Source of the DNA: Massospora cicadina
Lineage: Eukaryota > Entomophthoromycota > Entomophthoromycetes > Entomophthorales > Entomophthoraceae
DNA: 64,000 nucleotides
Assembly: GCA_022478985.1 (NCBI GenBank)
Contig: JAKSZP010008029.1
Location: forward strand, 105,282-169,281
Direction of reading: 5' to 3'
Shown here: in pieces, positions 44,914-55,639 of the stretch
Numbering within the stretch: position 1 is the first letter of the stretch
Layout: each line of letters starts with the position of its first letter
Notes under the pieces: model-generated
What the model was told of the DNA's origin: nothing
Databases searched by the model: none
The model's input: only the letters and a program-made list of their open reading frames with translations
Translations under genes and position numbers: made by a program

Positions 44914-45830
44914 TTATATTTTTGAAAATAAAGCGATTGCCCTATCCTTCTGTGGTTCCAACAGCCCCATTAAATCATCACGCGATACAACTGCCATTAC
45001 ACTGTGCTGTGGTTTGGAAGGCAGACCAAATTCCTCCAGCGACCCAAATTCATGAACTGAAAGAACCTCCTCAATGGGGATTAAGTGTAAGTATGCCACT
45101 ATTTGGTGGCGGCGGATTTGCAGTGGTACCATTTGTAGATTTGCAAGCAAAACTTTGATCTCCCCTTGCCCTGGTAAAATAATGCCTGGGGCCACATGGG
45201 GCTTAACTCATAATTGCTGATATGGCCCAATAACCTCCCCATAGAGACCATCTGGAATTTCAATTATCAAGTCAGTGTTCAAAAATAATTTGATGCCCAG
45301 ATGGAATGGATATAGGTCTGGCAGCTCTAAGCGGCAACCCTTTGATATTCATATATCTGTTGAGAAAGGGCTCAGGTTTTACCCTTTAATCAATGGTAGT
45401 GTACTAAAATTACACCGTCGCTATAAGCTAGATTAATATTCCCCATATGCACCAGATCATTTGGTATTCCGTTAGAGGTGAAGTGGACTAGGATTCGCTG
45501 ACCAAATATTTCAAAAGTCGCATTTGTCATAAATAACAGCCCCATAATGCCGCAAGAAGGAAGTTCCAATTAACAGATTATAATTGCTATTTGGTAACAC
45601 TATAGCTGGAGCTACCATGAAAATAAAACCAAACCTCAGCGGAAGCGCACTGTATGCTCCCTCAGAGACCATATTCTCCACTCCAGCAGTGCCGTATACC
45701 ATCCAATGTTCCACATCTGGTTTTAATGCCAACCTGGCCACCAATTTGGCGGAGACTATGTTGATGGGGCACTGGTATCTATGATAGCATGGACTTGGGT
45801 CTTAGCTACAACCAGGTCACAGTAAGTACA
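44914..45830 (-). pseudogene. Gypsy M2 protease and protease-RT linker
   Basis: HAIIDTSAP (45765-45783) carries the active-site loop as DTS; VARLALKPDVEHWMVYGT and AIVLPNSNYNLLIGTSFLRHYGAV follow in 45511-45744. The linker frame 44914-45195 reads MAPGIILPGQGEIKVLLANLQ and VHEFGSLEEFGLP. The uninterrupted M2 sequence at 45600-45660 shows what M1 looked like before its micro LINE insertion. Confidence 0.7.
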
Positions 45831-46132
45831 TTCAGAGTAGGATGCATCTTGACTGTTAATAACATGAACATCTAGAGAATCCCTGTTTCCAAAGAGAAGA
45901 CGCAATCCCTTCACCAATTCTGGGGTACTATTTTATAATAGTTTTGACTGGACGAGCGATGCTTACTGCTTTCAAAAATGGTGCATCCAAGGAGGGGTCT
46001 AACCTTTCAGGGGTTACTTGGTAGAATATTTGACAGGCGTATGGCTCAACATGTATCTGAGCCCCTTTTCCACAATAGTCGCTGACTGTCATGGAAACGT
46101 CTGAAGAATTAGACTGGGCTCCCTTTTAGGAT

Positions 46133-47745
46133 GTGTGAGCACCCAGTGGAGGGCCCATAATGCCATGGGCACAGCGGTCTATGTGACTAGAAGAAGGGGG
46201 AATCTAGTGGGGACTAGAGGAAAGCAAATGTTTATAAATTTACTGAAGGCCCCTAAGGCAAACCAGATGGTTGCAATGGGGGCAACTGCGAGTCTTGCGG
46301 GGGCAACCCCCAAGGATGGGAGAGGCAGGGAGGACAATGACTCCTCCAGGGTTTGCAGTTGCTGGCCTTCAATTACTAGCAAGTGAGCCTGTGTGCCAGG
46401 GGGGGCTGCACAGGGCCCACCGCGCGGGCAGGAGTGGCATCAGAGGGGAAAATGGACCTGCAATGAGCGTTAGGGGCGAGCCCCCTTGGGTGGGGAGCTC
46501 CGGAGCCCCCAGGTGGTTGGGATTAGCAGCGGGCAAGCCAGGTGTGGGGCCAAACTTGTGGGCATCGGGGCAGGGGCGCCCTGAGGCTGCTCTGCTGGGG
46601 GAGTGGTCTCAGGAATCCTAACGGCGAATCAAACAGATGGGTTCACATTAGATGGGTATGTGAAAACAGATGGAGAATTGGCTCCATCATTGAGAATGAG
46701 GCAGTTTGCTGCATATATGATCCACTGCCGCGTGGCAGGGTCGAGTGACCAGATGACCCATTTGGCAATCATCAGGAGGATTATTTGGGTGGTGGCATAT
46801 TTTGCTAGATCAATTGGCAGAATTTTAAAGGAAAGCAAATAGGTGGAGTTTGTTACAAGTTGTTCAGGGTATTCAGCTTTATTTTAGCACAAAGCATGGG
46901 AAGAATAGAGAATGAACTGACAACTGCCCATCGACAGGGAAGTTTCCTTAAGTATTAAGCAAATTGCATAGTGGGGATGCTGGGGTATTGGGTGTTTGGG
47001 GATTGGCGATGGGGTTTGGTTGGCTGGTGGGCGGGGGGTGGATGGATGCCCAAAATCTTGGCAAAATTCAAAAAAAAAACTTTTGCATATTTTCCCAAAT
47101 TTTGGGGCCAGACTAGGTTGATGGTACCGATCTGGGCCTTAACCATTCGAGTCAGGGAGCTCATGCAGTTTGGATTTCCTGGATTCGCCCAGGGGGGCTG
47201 TGGCCTTGGTGCTCAGTTGTCCACAACCTGGTACAAACTCTCAATCTGATTGTCTATGCGATCTGAAATTCCTAGTTCCATTCTGGGGGGTAGGGGCAAC
47301 TGGTCCAAGTCACTTGTGGCCTGGTTTGAAACCCAAATCGAGTTCCAATCTGATTTTCAGACCCTACCAGTATGGACTGGCTCCATTAGCCCAGAATTTG
47401 CAGAATGGGCTCCGATACTCGCGCTGGCTGTTTCTTAAAAATTTTGGTAAGTTTCCCCTGGTGAGTGAGGGGTCCCAGGGGCCCGCCCAAGGCCCCTGGC
47501 CTGCATAATCTTCTGGCAGGTCCCCTCTATTAATGTTACCATGGTCGGGGAGGGGGAGGGGAGAGATCTGAATATCTCTAGGCAGAAGGGCAGTCACTCA
47601 GCGCTCATCAACCAAGTGCGCCAGGTCACTCAACTGCACAGGGGGTCCACTTAGGCCTTTGGCCCTCTTTTGGTCCAAAAGGGATGCTGCTCCCTATCCA
47701 GTTGTAGGGGCTGTCCCCAAGACTTACACTGACTGTACTTGTGTC
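46133..47745 (-). other. GC-rich insertion of about 1.6 kb inside Gypsy M2
   Basis: M1 has about 210 bp where M2 has about 1850 bp, so roughly 1.6 kb was added here. Possible flanking repeats are TGTGTGAGCA (46134-46143) and TGTGTCAAAGCA (about 47741). The segment is rich in G runs on plus. The minus strand is coding-like in pieces, for example VQLSDLAHLVDER followed by VTALLPRDIQISPLPLPDHGN (from about 47640 down), and a Pro-rich part near 47000-47160, suggesting a gag- or ORF1-like origin. I do not recognise the family; limits are approximate. Confidence 0.45.
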
Positions 47746-47879
47746 AAAGCATTCACCCCTCCAAATGACTGCTAATATAAAACTGACTCATTGTGCAAAG
47801 GAACTTCTGCTGAATAATCTAATCTGGGTTCACATGAGACATCTTGGTTTGGTATAGCGGAGATAGAGAGTCCCTTCTC

Positions 47880-48840
47880 TACTCCGCTCTGACTTTTCCC
47901 TGGATGTACTGTTCTGGCTGTACACAATATACCAGTTGATTAGGGCACTATCGTGCCAGATGCCCCTTATGACTGCATTTAAAACAGCTAACCCCATAGG
48001 GCTCACGTCCCTGATTAATGCAATACAAACCATGACGAGAGTTAAGCTGGAAGTGATCAGCATAAATAGGTCTAGGGCGATAGTTGGCCCAAGGATGATA
48101 AGCAGGAATGGGTTGGACGTTTAACTGCTGATGATAACCTGGTGAATTCTGCACTGGACTACCAGTGTTCCCCAAATATGATGATTCAGCAGTTACAGCA
48201 GAAGGACTCCACTTGGCATTAGGTGGAGGGAAGTTGGCTGATATACGTTGCAAAAACTGAACAAGTTTAAGCAAAGGTACATTTTCATCCAACAGAGTGG
48301 CCATAATGTTATGTAACTTACGGTATGGCTTCACAGCAGAAGTCATTGCAATACACACTTCTGCTTCAGATAAAACTCCAGCCCCAATTAGCATGTGAGC
48401 TTCCACCATAAATTGCTCAGCAAATGTGGTGAGGGTTTCATTCCACTGAAACTTAATGGTTAAAAATTCAGCCTTCCGCTACAACATCTTTGCAGTTCCG
48501 CTGAACAACTGCAGCACCGTGGCTTTGACTTTTTGGTATATAAGGGAGCTGCTTGGAAGAAAACAGATGACTTGATCATCACTTCCAACATCTAAGGAAG
48601 AAATCAACAGTTTTTCTCTTCGTTGATCTGAGACTCCTTCAGTTGCAATCCCAAATCACTTAAAGTACCCATAAATATTCCCTTCACGATCAAATGGGGG
48701 TAGCTTATTGCAGTAGACCTCCTGGAGCAGCTTATCTTGTTTTTTAAGCACAGCATCCAACGCCAGTTTCAGCTCCACATAGGTAACTTGAGGCAACACA
48801 GCTTTCAACTGAGTTTTTATCATATATTATAATTGATCAA
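47880..48840 (-). pseudogene. Gypsy M2 gag
   Basis: Frame 47948-48409: MVEAHMLIGAGVLSEAEVC, VPLLKLVQFLQRISANFPPP and the knuckle CFKCSHKGHLAR-stop-C, where a TAG replaces a residue just before the last Cys. The N-terminal part (48410-48840) is decayed. Closely similar to the M1 gag. Confidence 0.75.
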
Positions 48841-48863
48841 TGGGCCCCCTGTAGTGAGTACCA
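48838..48863 (-). promoter_or_regulatory. Gypsy M2 primer-binding site
   Basis: Element strand TGGTACTCACTACAGGGG, 1 base from the 5' LTR, differing from M1 at one base. Confidence 0.65.
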
Positions 48864-48864
48864 C

Positions 48865-49359
48865 TGTTGTAAAATCAGCAGTATATGAAGGATCCACCAA
48901 AGGGTTTTGGCACAGGGTTCAACCCACTGAGCAGCTAGGATCAATGATGTGAGGATCATTATCCTGAAAATAGAATAATGGACTTATAAAATAAATTTGG
49001 AGCACTTGCTCCCACAACTCTTCTTTTTTATATTTTATTACAGCTGATTTCTGCTGTTCTGCTAACTTCCACTATCAAAAACCTAACCTCCCTTGATCAT
49101 CTCATCCTGCTTATATCATAGTAATTTCAGATGATACTACTTACATGGCTTAGTAACCTAATTCGCCATATCTCATTGGTTATGTCAATTCTTCATTTGT
49201 TAATCCCATGATGCCCAATTTGAGGCGATTTACCAACAATCCAATATTGCCTAATTTTGAGGCGCTTAAATTACCGTTAATTATATCAATCATGGCGGAT
49301 CCATCCGTCCCACCCTCACAACCTAGGGCTTATCATCCAGTCATATTGGAATCGTGACA
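48865..49359 (-). repeat. Gypsy M2 5' LTR
   Basis: Plus TGTTGTAAAATCAGCAG to GTGACA, followed by the right ATGGT copy (49360-49364). Confidence 0.9.
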
Positions 49360-49364
49360 ATGGT

Positions 49365-50720
49365 CAACCCAATATTAAATCAATATATATTTTATCAATA
49401 TCTGCAATATCAACAAGCAGCTATCTTTTGGCATAATCCCGCCCTCTCTTGACAACAGCTTCATTCCCAGTGTTGACAAGATGAATGAATGTCTTCAGCA
49501 GCAGAAATTTTCAGGTTAAATAACAATGAGAGATCCAAAAAAAACTGCTAAATGAGATCATAAATATCACCAGGCATTTCCAAAATGACGCCAACTCCCT
49601 CTATGTTATTGATGATTATGATGATGGCCCAGAAGAATGTGGCATACAATTAAGCACTAGTTATGACAATTTAAATTCATTTTTATCCTTGACAGAGGAC
49701 ACAAGAAGAGGTCGTTTGGCAAGATGATCAAGGTGAAGTATGTCTTCAGAGCTAAATTTCAGCAGTAACCTTGTATCAATCCCATTTAATCTTCAATAAA
49801 CCATACCATTAACCTTTTTAATGGGTTGATTTTCACTTTATTCTCAGTGATATCCTACTCAGATAATTTTAATCCCACAATCAAAAGTTATCTGACCTGT
49901 ATATAATTATAAATAAATTATTGCCAATGTAAAACTTAAATGCCTAAAATTTAAGGATTGTAGTTACTGTAACATAGTGGTTTATAAAAAGTTAAGCACC
50001 ATTGTTTTACAATCTGAGGGATAAGTTTGGATTTAATTAACAGAAAATTATTCAATATCCATTAATTCTTTATTACTTGTCAGTTGGGCCAAATTTCTCA
50101 CCTATAAAGAGTTCAAAGTTCAATACAATTGTTTATTGGTGGTGGACTTTCTACTTGCCAAGTGGAGTTGATAACAGCTTAACATTTAAAAATAATTTGC
50201 TTATTTAATTGATATTTCAATCTTTAAAAAAAAGATTAGAAGTCCGCTCTAGTATAAATTTGAAATATAACACTATAAGCAGAGTTACCCAGCGTTGCTC
50301 AGGTTTATTTATGAGATTGCACTGACAGCCTAAAAGGCTGTTCCAGAAAGATACTTGGGCCACTCAGACTAACAGCTTCACTGTTGCCCTTGTGGCTGGT
50401 GAGGTGTGTCAGACACTTGCCCTCCCTGCTTCAAGATAAGAGAGTTTTGGGTCAAAATTAGTCAAAAGGTGGAAATTTCAGACATTTACAAGTCTGTGAT
50501 GATGATAAGGGAAATTTAAATAATAATAACGATTTTTTGGCCAAAAGACACTAATCAATTCTCAGTGGAACCTGCAAATCAGGGTAACACTTTTACAAAA
50601 ATTAAATGGGCAAATAGCATGAAGTTGGGAAGTTGAATTGCCCTGACCACAAGGGAGTACCTGGGTAGTCCATTGGAGGTTTCTTCCCAGGTCATGTCAC
50701 ATTTAATGCAAACATCTAAG
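49365..50720. other. AT-rich non-coding DNA
   Basis: No domain-bearing frame. A short plus stretch near 49600-49650 (YDDGPEECG) is acidic but isolated. Nothing else was recognised. Confidence 0.5.
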
Positions 50721-50835
50721 CGGGGACCACCCCCTTTTATAGGCTTAGTGGGGGTCCCCAAGATGCAATAATTTTCTCAAAAAGGGATTGGCTAAAATAT
50801 AAAATTGTTACCCCATGGGTACATTTTGCTAAAAA
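50721..50835 (-). promoter_or_regulatory. Promoter-like module, left inverted copy
   Basis: On the minus strand ACCCATGGGGTAAC, TTGCATCTTGGGGACCCC and AAGCCTATAAAAGGGGG occur in the same order as in 52151-52272 on plus. The TATAAAAGG box and the similarity suggest two related LTR promoters pointing away from each other. Confidence 0.5.
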
Positions 50836-51539
50836 TTAACTCCCCATATGTTCTAACACTGCCTTTCCAAGTTTGAACCTCAGTAGATGAACTTTGGGTA
50901 GGGGACAATTAGGACTGTGTTGGTTTTGTGCACCAATGCCCCATACTGAGATAGCAAATAGCAAAGGTGGTCCATGGAGTTCCTGGCCTATCATATGCTG
51001 TGCATGGAGGTTTTCCAGTTTATATCCTCCTTTCCCATTTTCTTCAATTTCCCTTCATCAGTGCGGTATTATCCCCAGGTCAGCCCACCTTAAATAAAAA
51101 TTTTAATTTTATTTCCCCATCCATTGTTCAGCCAAAATGAATCAAATTTCTGAGCTTTTATAGTTGAATCTACATATTTCTTAAATTCAGACCATACCAA
51201 GCTATTCCAAATGTATGATTGATTTCCCTCAACCCTCAATATAGTTTAAATACTGAGAGGTATGATATCAAGAAAGTTCATTTTTTTTTCTCTTTTCCAT
51301 GACAACACTAATAAATTCTTATAAAACTAGCCCTTTATTTATTAGTGTTTTTATCTTTATTTTAACATATCATTTGTGGAATCCAATAGCTACCAGCACC
51401 AGCGAGCAACCCTTAGCTGGATTCCCACAAGTTGGTTATCCTAAATCTACTTAATATCTATAAAATCTACTTAAAACTTTAACACTGATTTTTATTTAGT
51501 TTTTGGGTAGGCAATTAGGTGAATTATCTGATAATTTTT

Positions 51540-51641
51540 GCCAATTCACACCCACTTGCCAAAATAGATTAAATTTATCAGATTTAATATCTTCAGATTT
51601 GATAACATTTGCCAATTCTCACCCACTTGCCTAAATAAATT
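51540..51641. repeat. Two-copy tandem repeat, period 71 bp
   Basis: GCCAATTCACACCCACTTGCC (51540-51560) and GCCAATTCTCACCCACTTGCC (51611-51631) with similar flanks. Confidence 0.6.
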
Positions 51642-51839
51642 GAGCCTATAAGACTAAAAGGTTTCAGATGTAAGTCAGTCAGTATATCAGTCATACAGTC
51701 AGTCAGTGAATGTGCTTTATTAATTAGATTTTATGGTAACTGTAGGAACTTGAGTAATCATTTGAATTTTCTAGATATTTATGGATGGTCTATTGTTAAT
51801 GAGGTATGAAGCTAATTTGAATTCCATCAAAATGGGGCC

Positions 51840-51893
51840 TGTGGGAAACCAGCTGATTGTCACTTGTTGGTGCTTCATGCTGGCTGGTTTCCA
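51840..51893. repeat. Hairpin-forming inverted repeat
   Basis: GTGGGAAACCAGC (51841-51853) pairs with GCTGGTTTCCAC (51883-51894) with one bulged base. Confidence 0.5.
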
Positions 51894-52150
51894 CAAATGG
51901 TTTTAATAAATTTAAGTTTAAAAACAAAGTGCTAAAAAATTGGATATTTATGATTTTATTATAAGTGCAATCAAGGTAAAAAACTGACCCTTGACATCTG
52001 ACTATTTAGTATTTAAATTAATTTAAGGGTCAAGGGGAATTTGGGAATATGTTCAGAATAGCTTAATCTAGTCTGAATTAGGAAATATGAAGTAATAGCG
52101 TATCATAACTTGGGAACTTGCTTTAGGGCAGCAGAGCAAATGAAGAAAAT

Positions 52151-52272
52151 TCTGATTGGCTAACACATACCCATGAGGTAACGTTTTTATGTACTTAAGC
52201 CAGTCACCACCCAAGAAATCTCTTGCACCTTGAGGGACCCCTGCCAAGCCTATAAAAGGGGAGGTTCCCATG
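52151..52272 (+). promoter_or_regulatory. Promoter-like module, right inverted copy
   Basis: Contains CATACCCATGAGGTAAC, CTTGCACCTTGAGGGACCCC and AAGCCTATAAAAGGGGAGG, with the TATA box at 52251-52258. It is the plus-strand partner of 50721-50835. Confidence 0.5.
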
Positions 52273-52713
52273 CAGGTGCATTATAGGACTTTGTTGGGGT
52301 CAAGGGAGTGCCTTCTGATGATTTCCCCAAGGTCCATGGTGAGGTTGGAGTAATCTGACTGGCTAATTTTACAGCTAGTGCCCTTACAGGTTTTGAACTG
52401 GTGTTACCCTGATTAATGGGGTTCCACCAAGAATTAGCCAGGACTTTTGGCCAATTTCCTCAAATTCCTCATTTTTATTATTAATGAATGAACTCTTAAC
52501 CACATCAGAAAATTGCAAATAGCCAACATTTCCCCCTTCAGCTGAATTTGACCTACAATATTCTTATTTCTCAGCTGGAATGGCAAATGTCTGACTGAGC
52601 CTGTAAGGCAGAAAGAGTTAACCCAATAAAAAAATTGGAAAAAGAACCACCTGCAAAAAAGACACTAAAAGTATAAAATAATTAATAAAATTATAAATAA
52701 TTAATAAAACCCT

Positions 52714-52896
52714 TTTTTGAAGTCAGCACCATATTTTAATTTGACAAATATAATTTTGCTCATGAGTATAAACTAGAGCTTAAATTAGATTGGGTCTAAG
52801 TATAAATTATAAGCAACTTAGATTATACAGTGCTGATTATATGTATTATAAATAACTATCATGAGACAGTTTAAAATATGGTGCTGACTTCAAAAA
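52714..52896. mobile_element. MITE-like element with perfect 26-bp terminal inverted repeats
   Basis: 52714-52739 is the exact reverse complement of 52871-52896 (core GAAGTCAGCACCATATTTTAA). The 131-bp interior is AT-rich with partial internal symmetry and no coding. No clear target duplication. Size and perfect arms fit a non-autonomous DNA transposon or foldback element. Confidence 0.7.
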
Positions 52897-52899
52897 TGG

Positions 52900-54740
52900 T
52901 TTATTCAATTTATTTGAGGTACGCTGACCAGGGGATGGACAGTACCAAACACAACACTCAAAACGACAAAACAAAACTACTAACCAGGTGGGAAGCAGAA
53001 ACTGCTAACCCACCATGGCAGAGGGTGAGGAGGGGTCAGGGGGTTGGTTTTCAGAAAGACCCACCTCAATCAAGGGATGTTGGTTACAGTACCAGATCAT
53101 AGCAGAGAGCCAGGGCGTTGGGGCATCCACATAGTGGGGGTTGAGGTCAGCATAGTAGGAGTTTTCCTCTTCCGCATCAAGATAATGACAGGAAAGTGTT
53201 TCAACAAGCTGCAAGGAGAACTTCAGCTTCTTTGCGGGCTTCAGGAAGTTGGGTTAAAGGGGAGATACTGTGGTGGGTGATTTTGGCTGAGGGGTTGAAT
53301 GAAGCAATTGTTGCGACATTCATAACAGCAACTTCAGCATCATCAAATAGTTTTGAGATGTCACTGCAGGGAGATTCAGGGAAGTTGGGGGGAAGAAGAG
53401 GGTGGGCAGGCCATGCTGGAGCTGAGCCACTGACTGGGCCACCGCAGTGCATAGTTTTGGGCAATGAGGAGAGGCCACCGCAGCTAAGATGAGCTGGTAA
53501 TCACTTTGGAAGGGGGCTGTATTGGGCAGAGGAGCAAAATGGCGAGGGGTAGGGGTTTCATCAAAGTCAGGAAGGAAAAATTCTGCCCAACCATAATCAC
53601 CTTGGCAGAGAGGTTGACCTGTATGCTTACTAATGAGGACATTACCTGATTTGTCAGTTTCAGCCAATAGATCCCATGGATTTTGGTTCACTGGAATAGT
53701 GGCATTCAAATTTTGGTGGGTGGGATTGGGAAAATGGGAAGCTGCTTGGGTACCAATGGTGGTCCAAGAATTGCTCTGATTGGCTGGGGTAGATTTAGGT
53801 GGGAGAGTGAGGCTGGAGGTTTTGGGGGGCTGATTTTCCATGTGGGCCCACTGAATGAGATTGGATGGTGGGAGGGGGCAGCAAAGCACCCCATACTGAA
53901 CCTCTAGAAGGAGGCTCAGAAGCTGCACCAGCGGACTTGGCCTGAGGGCATGCTCTTTTTGCATGGTTGAGGCCAAAGCAGAGGGAACAAATCTGCCTAC
54001 CATTATTGACCCAAGCCCAAAAGAAATGATCAGGCGCTGCAGCCACACTAGCACGGGGTGGGATTTGTTGGGCTATGGTAGGGTGGTGTGGTATGATGGT
54101 GGCTGTTGCCCGAGGAGCAGCAAGGCGCTCCACACCAGTTGGAATGGCAAAGATGAGGTTGAGCTGAGTGCCATAAGCCATGAGCCCCGCGACCAACTGG
54201 TCATACAAAACCTGGGGTGGAAGGTGGGATGGGAGATTTGCAAAGAATACCACCAGTGTGGTGTCTGAAGGGAGGTGAGTACGGGTTGTGGGAATGGGGG
54301 TTTTTTATAAATTAGAGGAGTTTGTGCTGCCACTTCAGCATCCTCCTCAGATTGGAACCCAACATCAAAGTAGCCCTTAAAAGGGTGGAAGTCTATAAGC
54401 CAGCTGGCGCAAAGGCTGCAGTGGCTAGCTCAATAATTGCCTTATCAGCATATGGGAACAAACGCCCATAGTCCACTCTGAGGCAATAGTGAATGGCAGA
54501 GCGAGGGAGGGCAAGAGGATGGGGGTGAGAAGGGTGGACGCGCGCCAGGTGGAGTGCTAAGTCCCATGGGGGGACAAAACAGTTGGAAGCAGTGGGCAGG
54601 CTGTTTGAGCCCATCTGAATGCACTTGCCCACAGGGCAGAAAACGCTAGGTGGGGGTGCACTGCTGCCCCACACTGGGGTGGCAGGCGGCAGAGCCAAGG
54701 ACATCAAAGAATAGGTTTGGGCAGATGGTTGTGGTTAAAT
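52900..54740 (-). pseudogene. LINE ORF1 of a third family: C2H2-like finger, RRM-like part, CCHC knuckle
   Basis: Read from 54707 downward. VFCPVGKC...LALHLARVHP (about 54560-54650) has CX4C and HX4H spacing like a long C2H2 finger. GYFDVGFQSEEDAEVAAQ (near 54330-54380) and VFFANLPSHLPP with LVAGLMAYG (54150-54250) match the RRM-like architecture of LINE-F ORF1. CSLCFGLNHAKRAC (near 53960-54000) is a CCHC knuckle. A 244-codon frame (53320-54054) follows with LLAETDKSGNVLIS and YGWAEFFLPDFDE. It ends near 53005 with a polyadenylation-like TTTATT on plus at 52902. Other copies of this end are at 15240 and 63765. Frameshifts separate the parts. No RT is attached. Confidence 0.6.
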
Positions 54741-55540
54741 AAAACTTTAAATTTAAAATCGCTTAAAAGTGACTTCAAGCAGTAAAAGAAAGTTTCAAAA
54801 ATAGTTTATTGATGACTTATAAACTTCTAAATTATTTTATACTCTTTAGTGCCTTTTTTAGGGGTTTTTCCCTAAAAAATGAAAGCAGTTCTTTTTTGCT
54901 AAAAAATAGTACTTTTACCAAAGTTACTTCTTTTTTTCTGATTTTTTTTGAAAACACACTCTTTCTATATAAAAATAAAAATCATTGTATAATATTATAT
55001 ATAGTATCTCATAAGCAATTAGAATAATAAATTACCTCATTAAATTTAGTTAATTTTATTGATCAATATATACTAAATTTACTGATCACCATCCACAATA
55101 ATTCATTCTATCAAATCTAATTGATTTTACTGGTCAAATTATGCAAAAATGATAAATATCTATAATCATATAAGATTATTATGCTATGCTCTCATACTTG
55201 CCTGGATTTTGAATATACCCTACAGCTATAGAATATATCATGTCAAAAGTTGATTTGAAGCTATTGCTTACCAATGCAGGAAATCAGTCCATCTAGCAAT
55301 GAACTAGAATCACAATTAAAATCCATCACTTCTAGTCTATTTTGATATATATAATATTACTGGTCAAATAGTGGACCAATTCTTATAAAAGTAAAAATGG
55401 GACCTAAATTGGAATATTCTTTTATTTTGAAAAAAGATCATCAAAATTGGTCAAGTAGTTTCAGTGTTATGTGCGAAAAGCATATAAAAATTATAGCGAG
55501 TTCTAATTGTAGAGCATTGTTTTTTAAGTCAGATAGACAC
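54741..55540. other. AT-rich DNA with a possible protein relic
   Basis: Mostly AT-rich. A plus frame at 55397-55600 reads KDHQNWSSSFSVMCEKHIKIIA, which looks like a worn repeat rather than a gene. TTTCAAAAATAGTTTATTG near 54795 resembles 52889-52908. Confidence 0.4.
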
Positions 55541-55611
55541 CTCCTCACAGGGAATCGAACTCTGACCGCCACGGTGAGAGCGTGGAATCCTAGCCACTGA
55601 ACTATGAGGGA
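55541..55611 (-). tRNA. tRNA-Glu (anticodon CTC), possibly a pseudogene
   Basis: Reverse complement TCCCTCATAGTTCAGTGG opens the acceptor and D arm; CCACG-CTCTCAC-CGTGG is the anticodon arm with CTC; GTTCGATTCC is the T loop. The acceptor 3' side TGAGGAG lacks one G needed to pair fully with TCCCTCA, and the T stem has one A-C mismatch, so it may be decayed. B-box and A-box like sequences are recognisable. Its 5' end lies 12 bp from the LINE-4 poly(A) end. Confidence 0.75.
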
Positions 55612-55639
55612 TGATTTCTTCTATTTTTTTTAAACTTCA

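Larger units (their letters stand above)
41829..49359 (-). mobile_element. Gypsy M2: complete minus-strand LTR retrotransposon
   Basis: LTRs at 41829-42324 (496 bp) and 48865-49359 (495 bp), perfect 5-bp duplication ATGGT, polypurine tract next to the 3' LTR and primer-binding site next to the 5' LTR. Its proteins are close to M1 but the LTRs differ, so the two are sister families. It integrated directly at the outer edge of the Gypsy E 3' LTR. It carries a GC-rich insertion of about 1.6 kb between protease and gag. Confidence 0.92.

Noticed and set aside
46400..46620. CpG-island-like promoter of a host gene
   Set aside because: GC-rich only within the M2 insertion, and no host coding region follows on either strand.
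51672..51712. GTCAGT-rich stretch as a functional repeat
   Set aside because: Only a few interrupted units; too short and irregular to distinguish from a small microsatellite.
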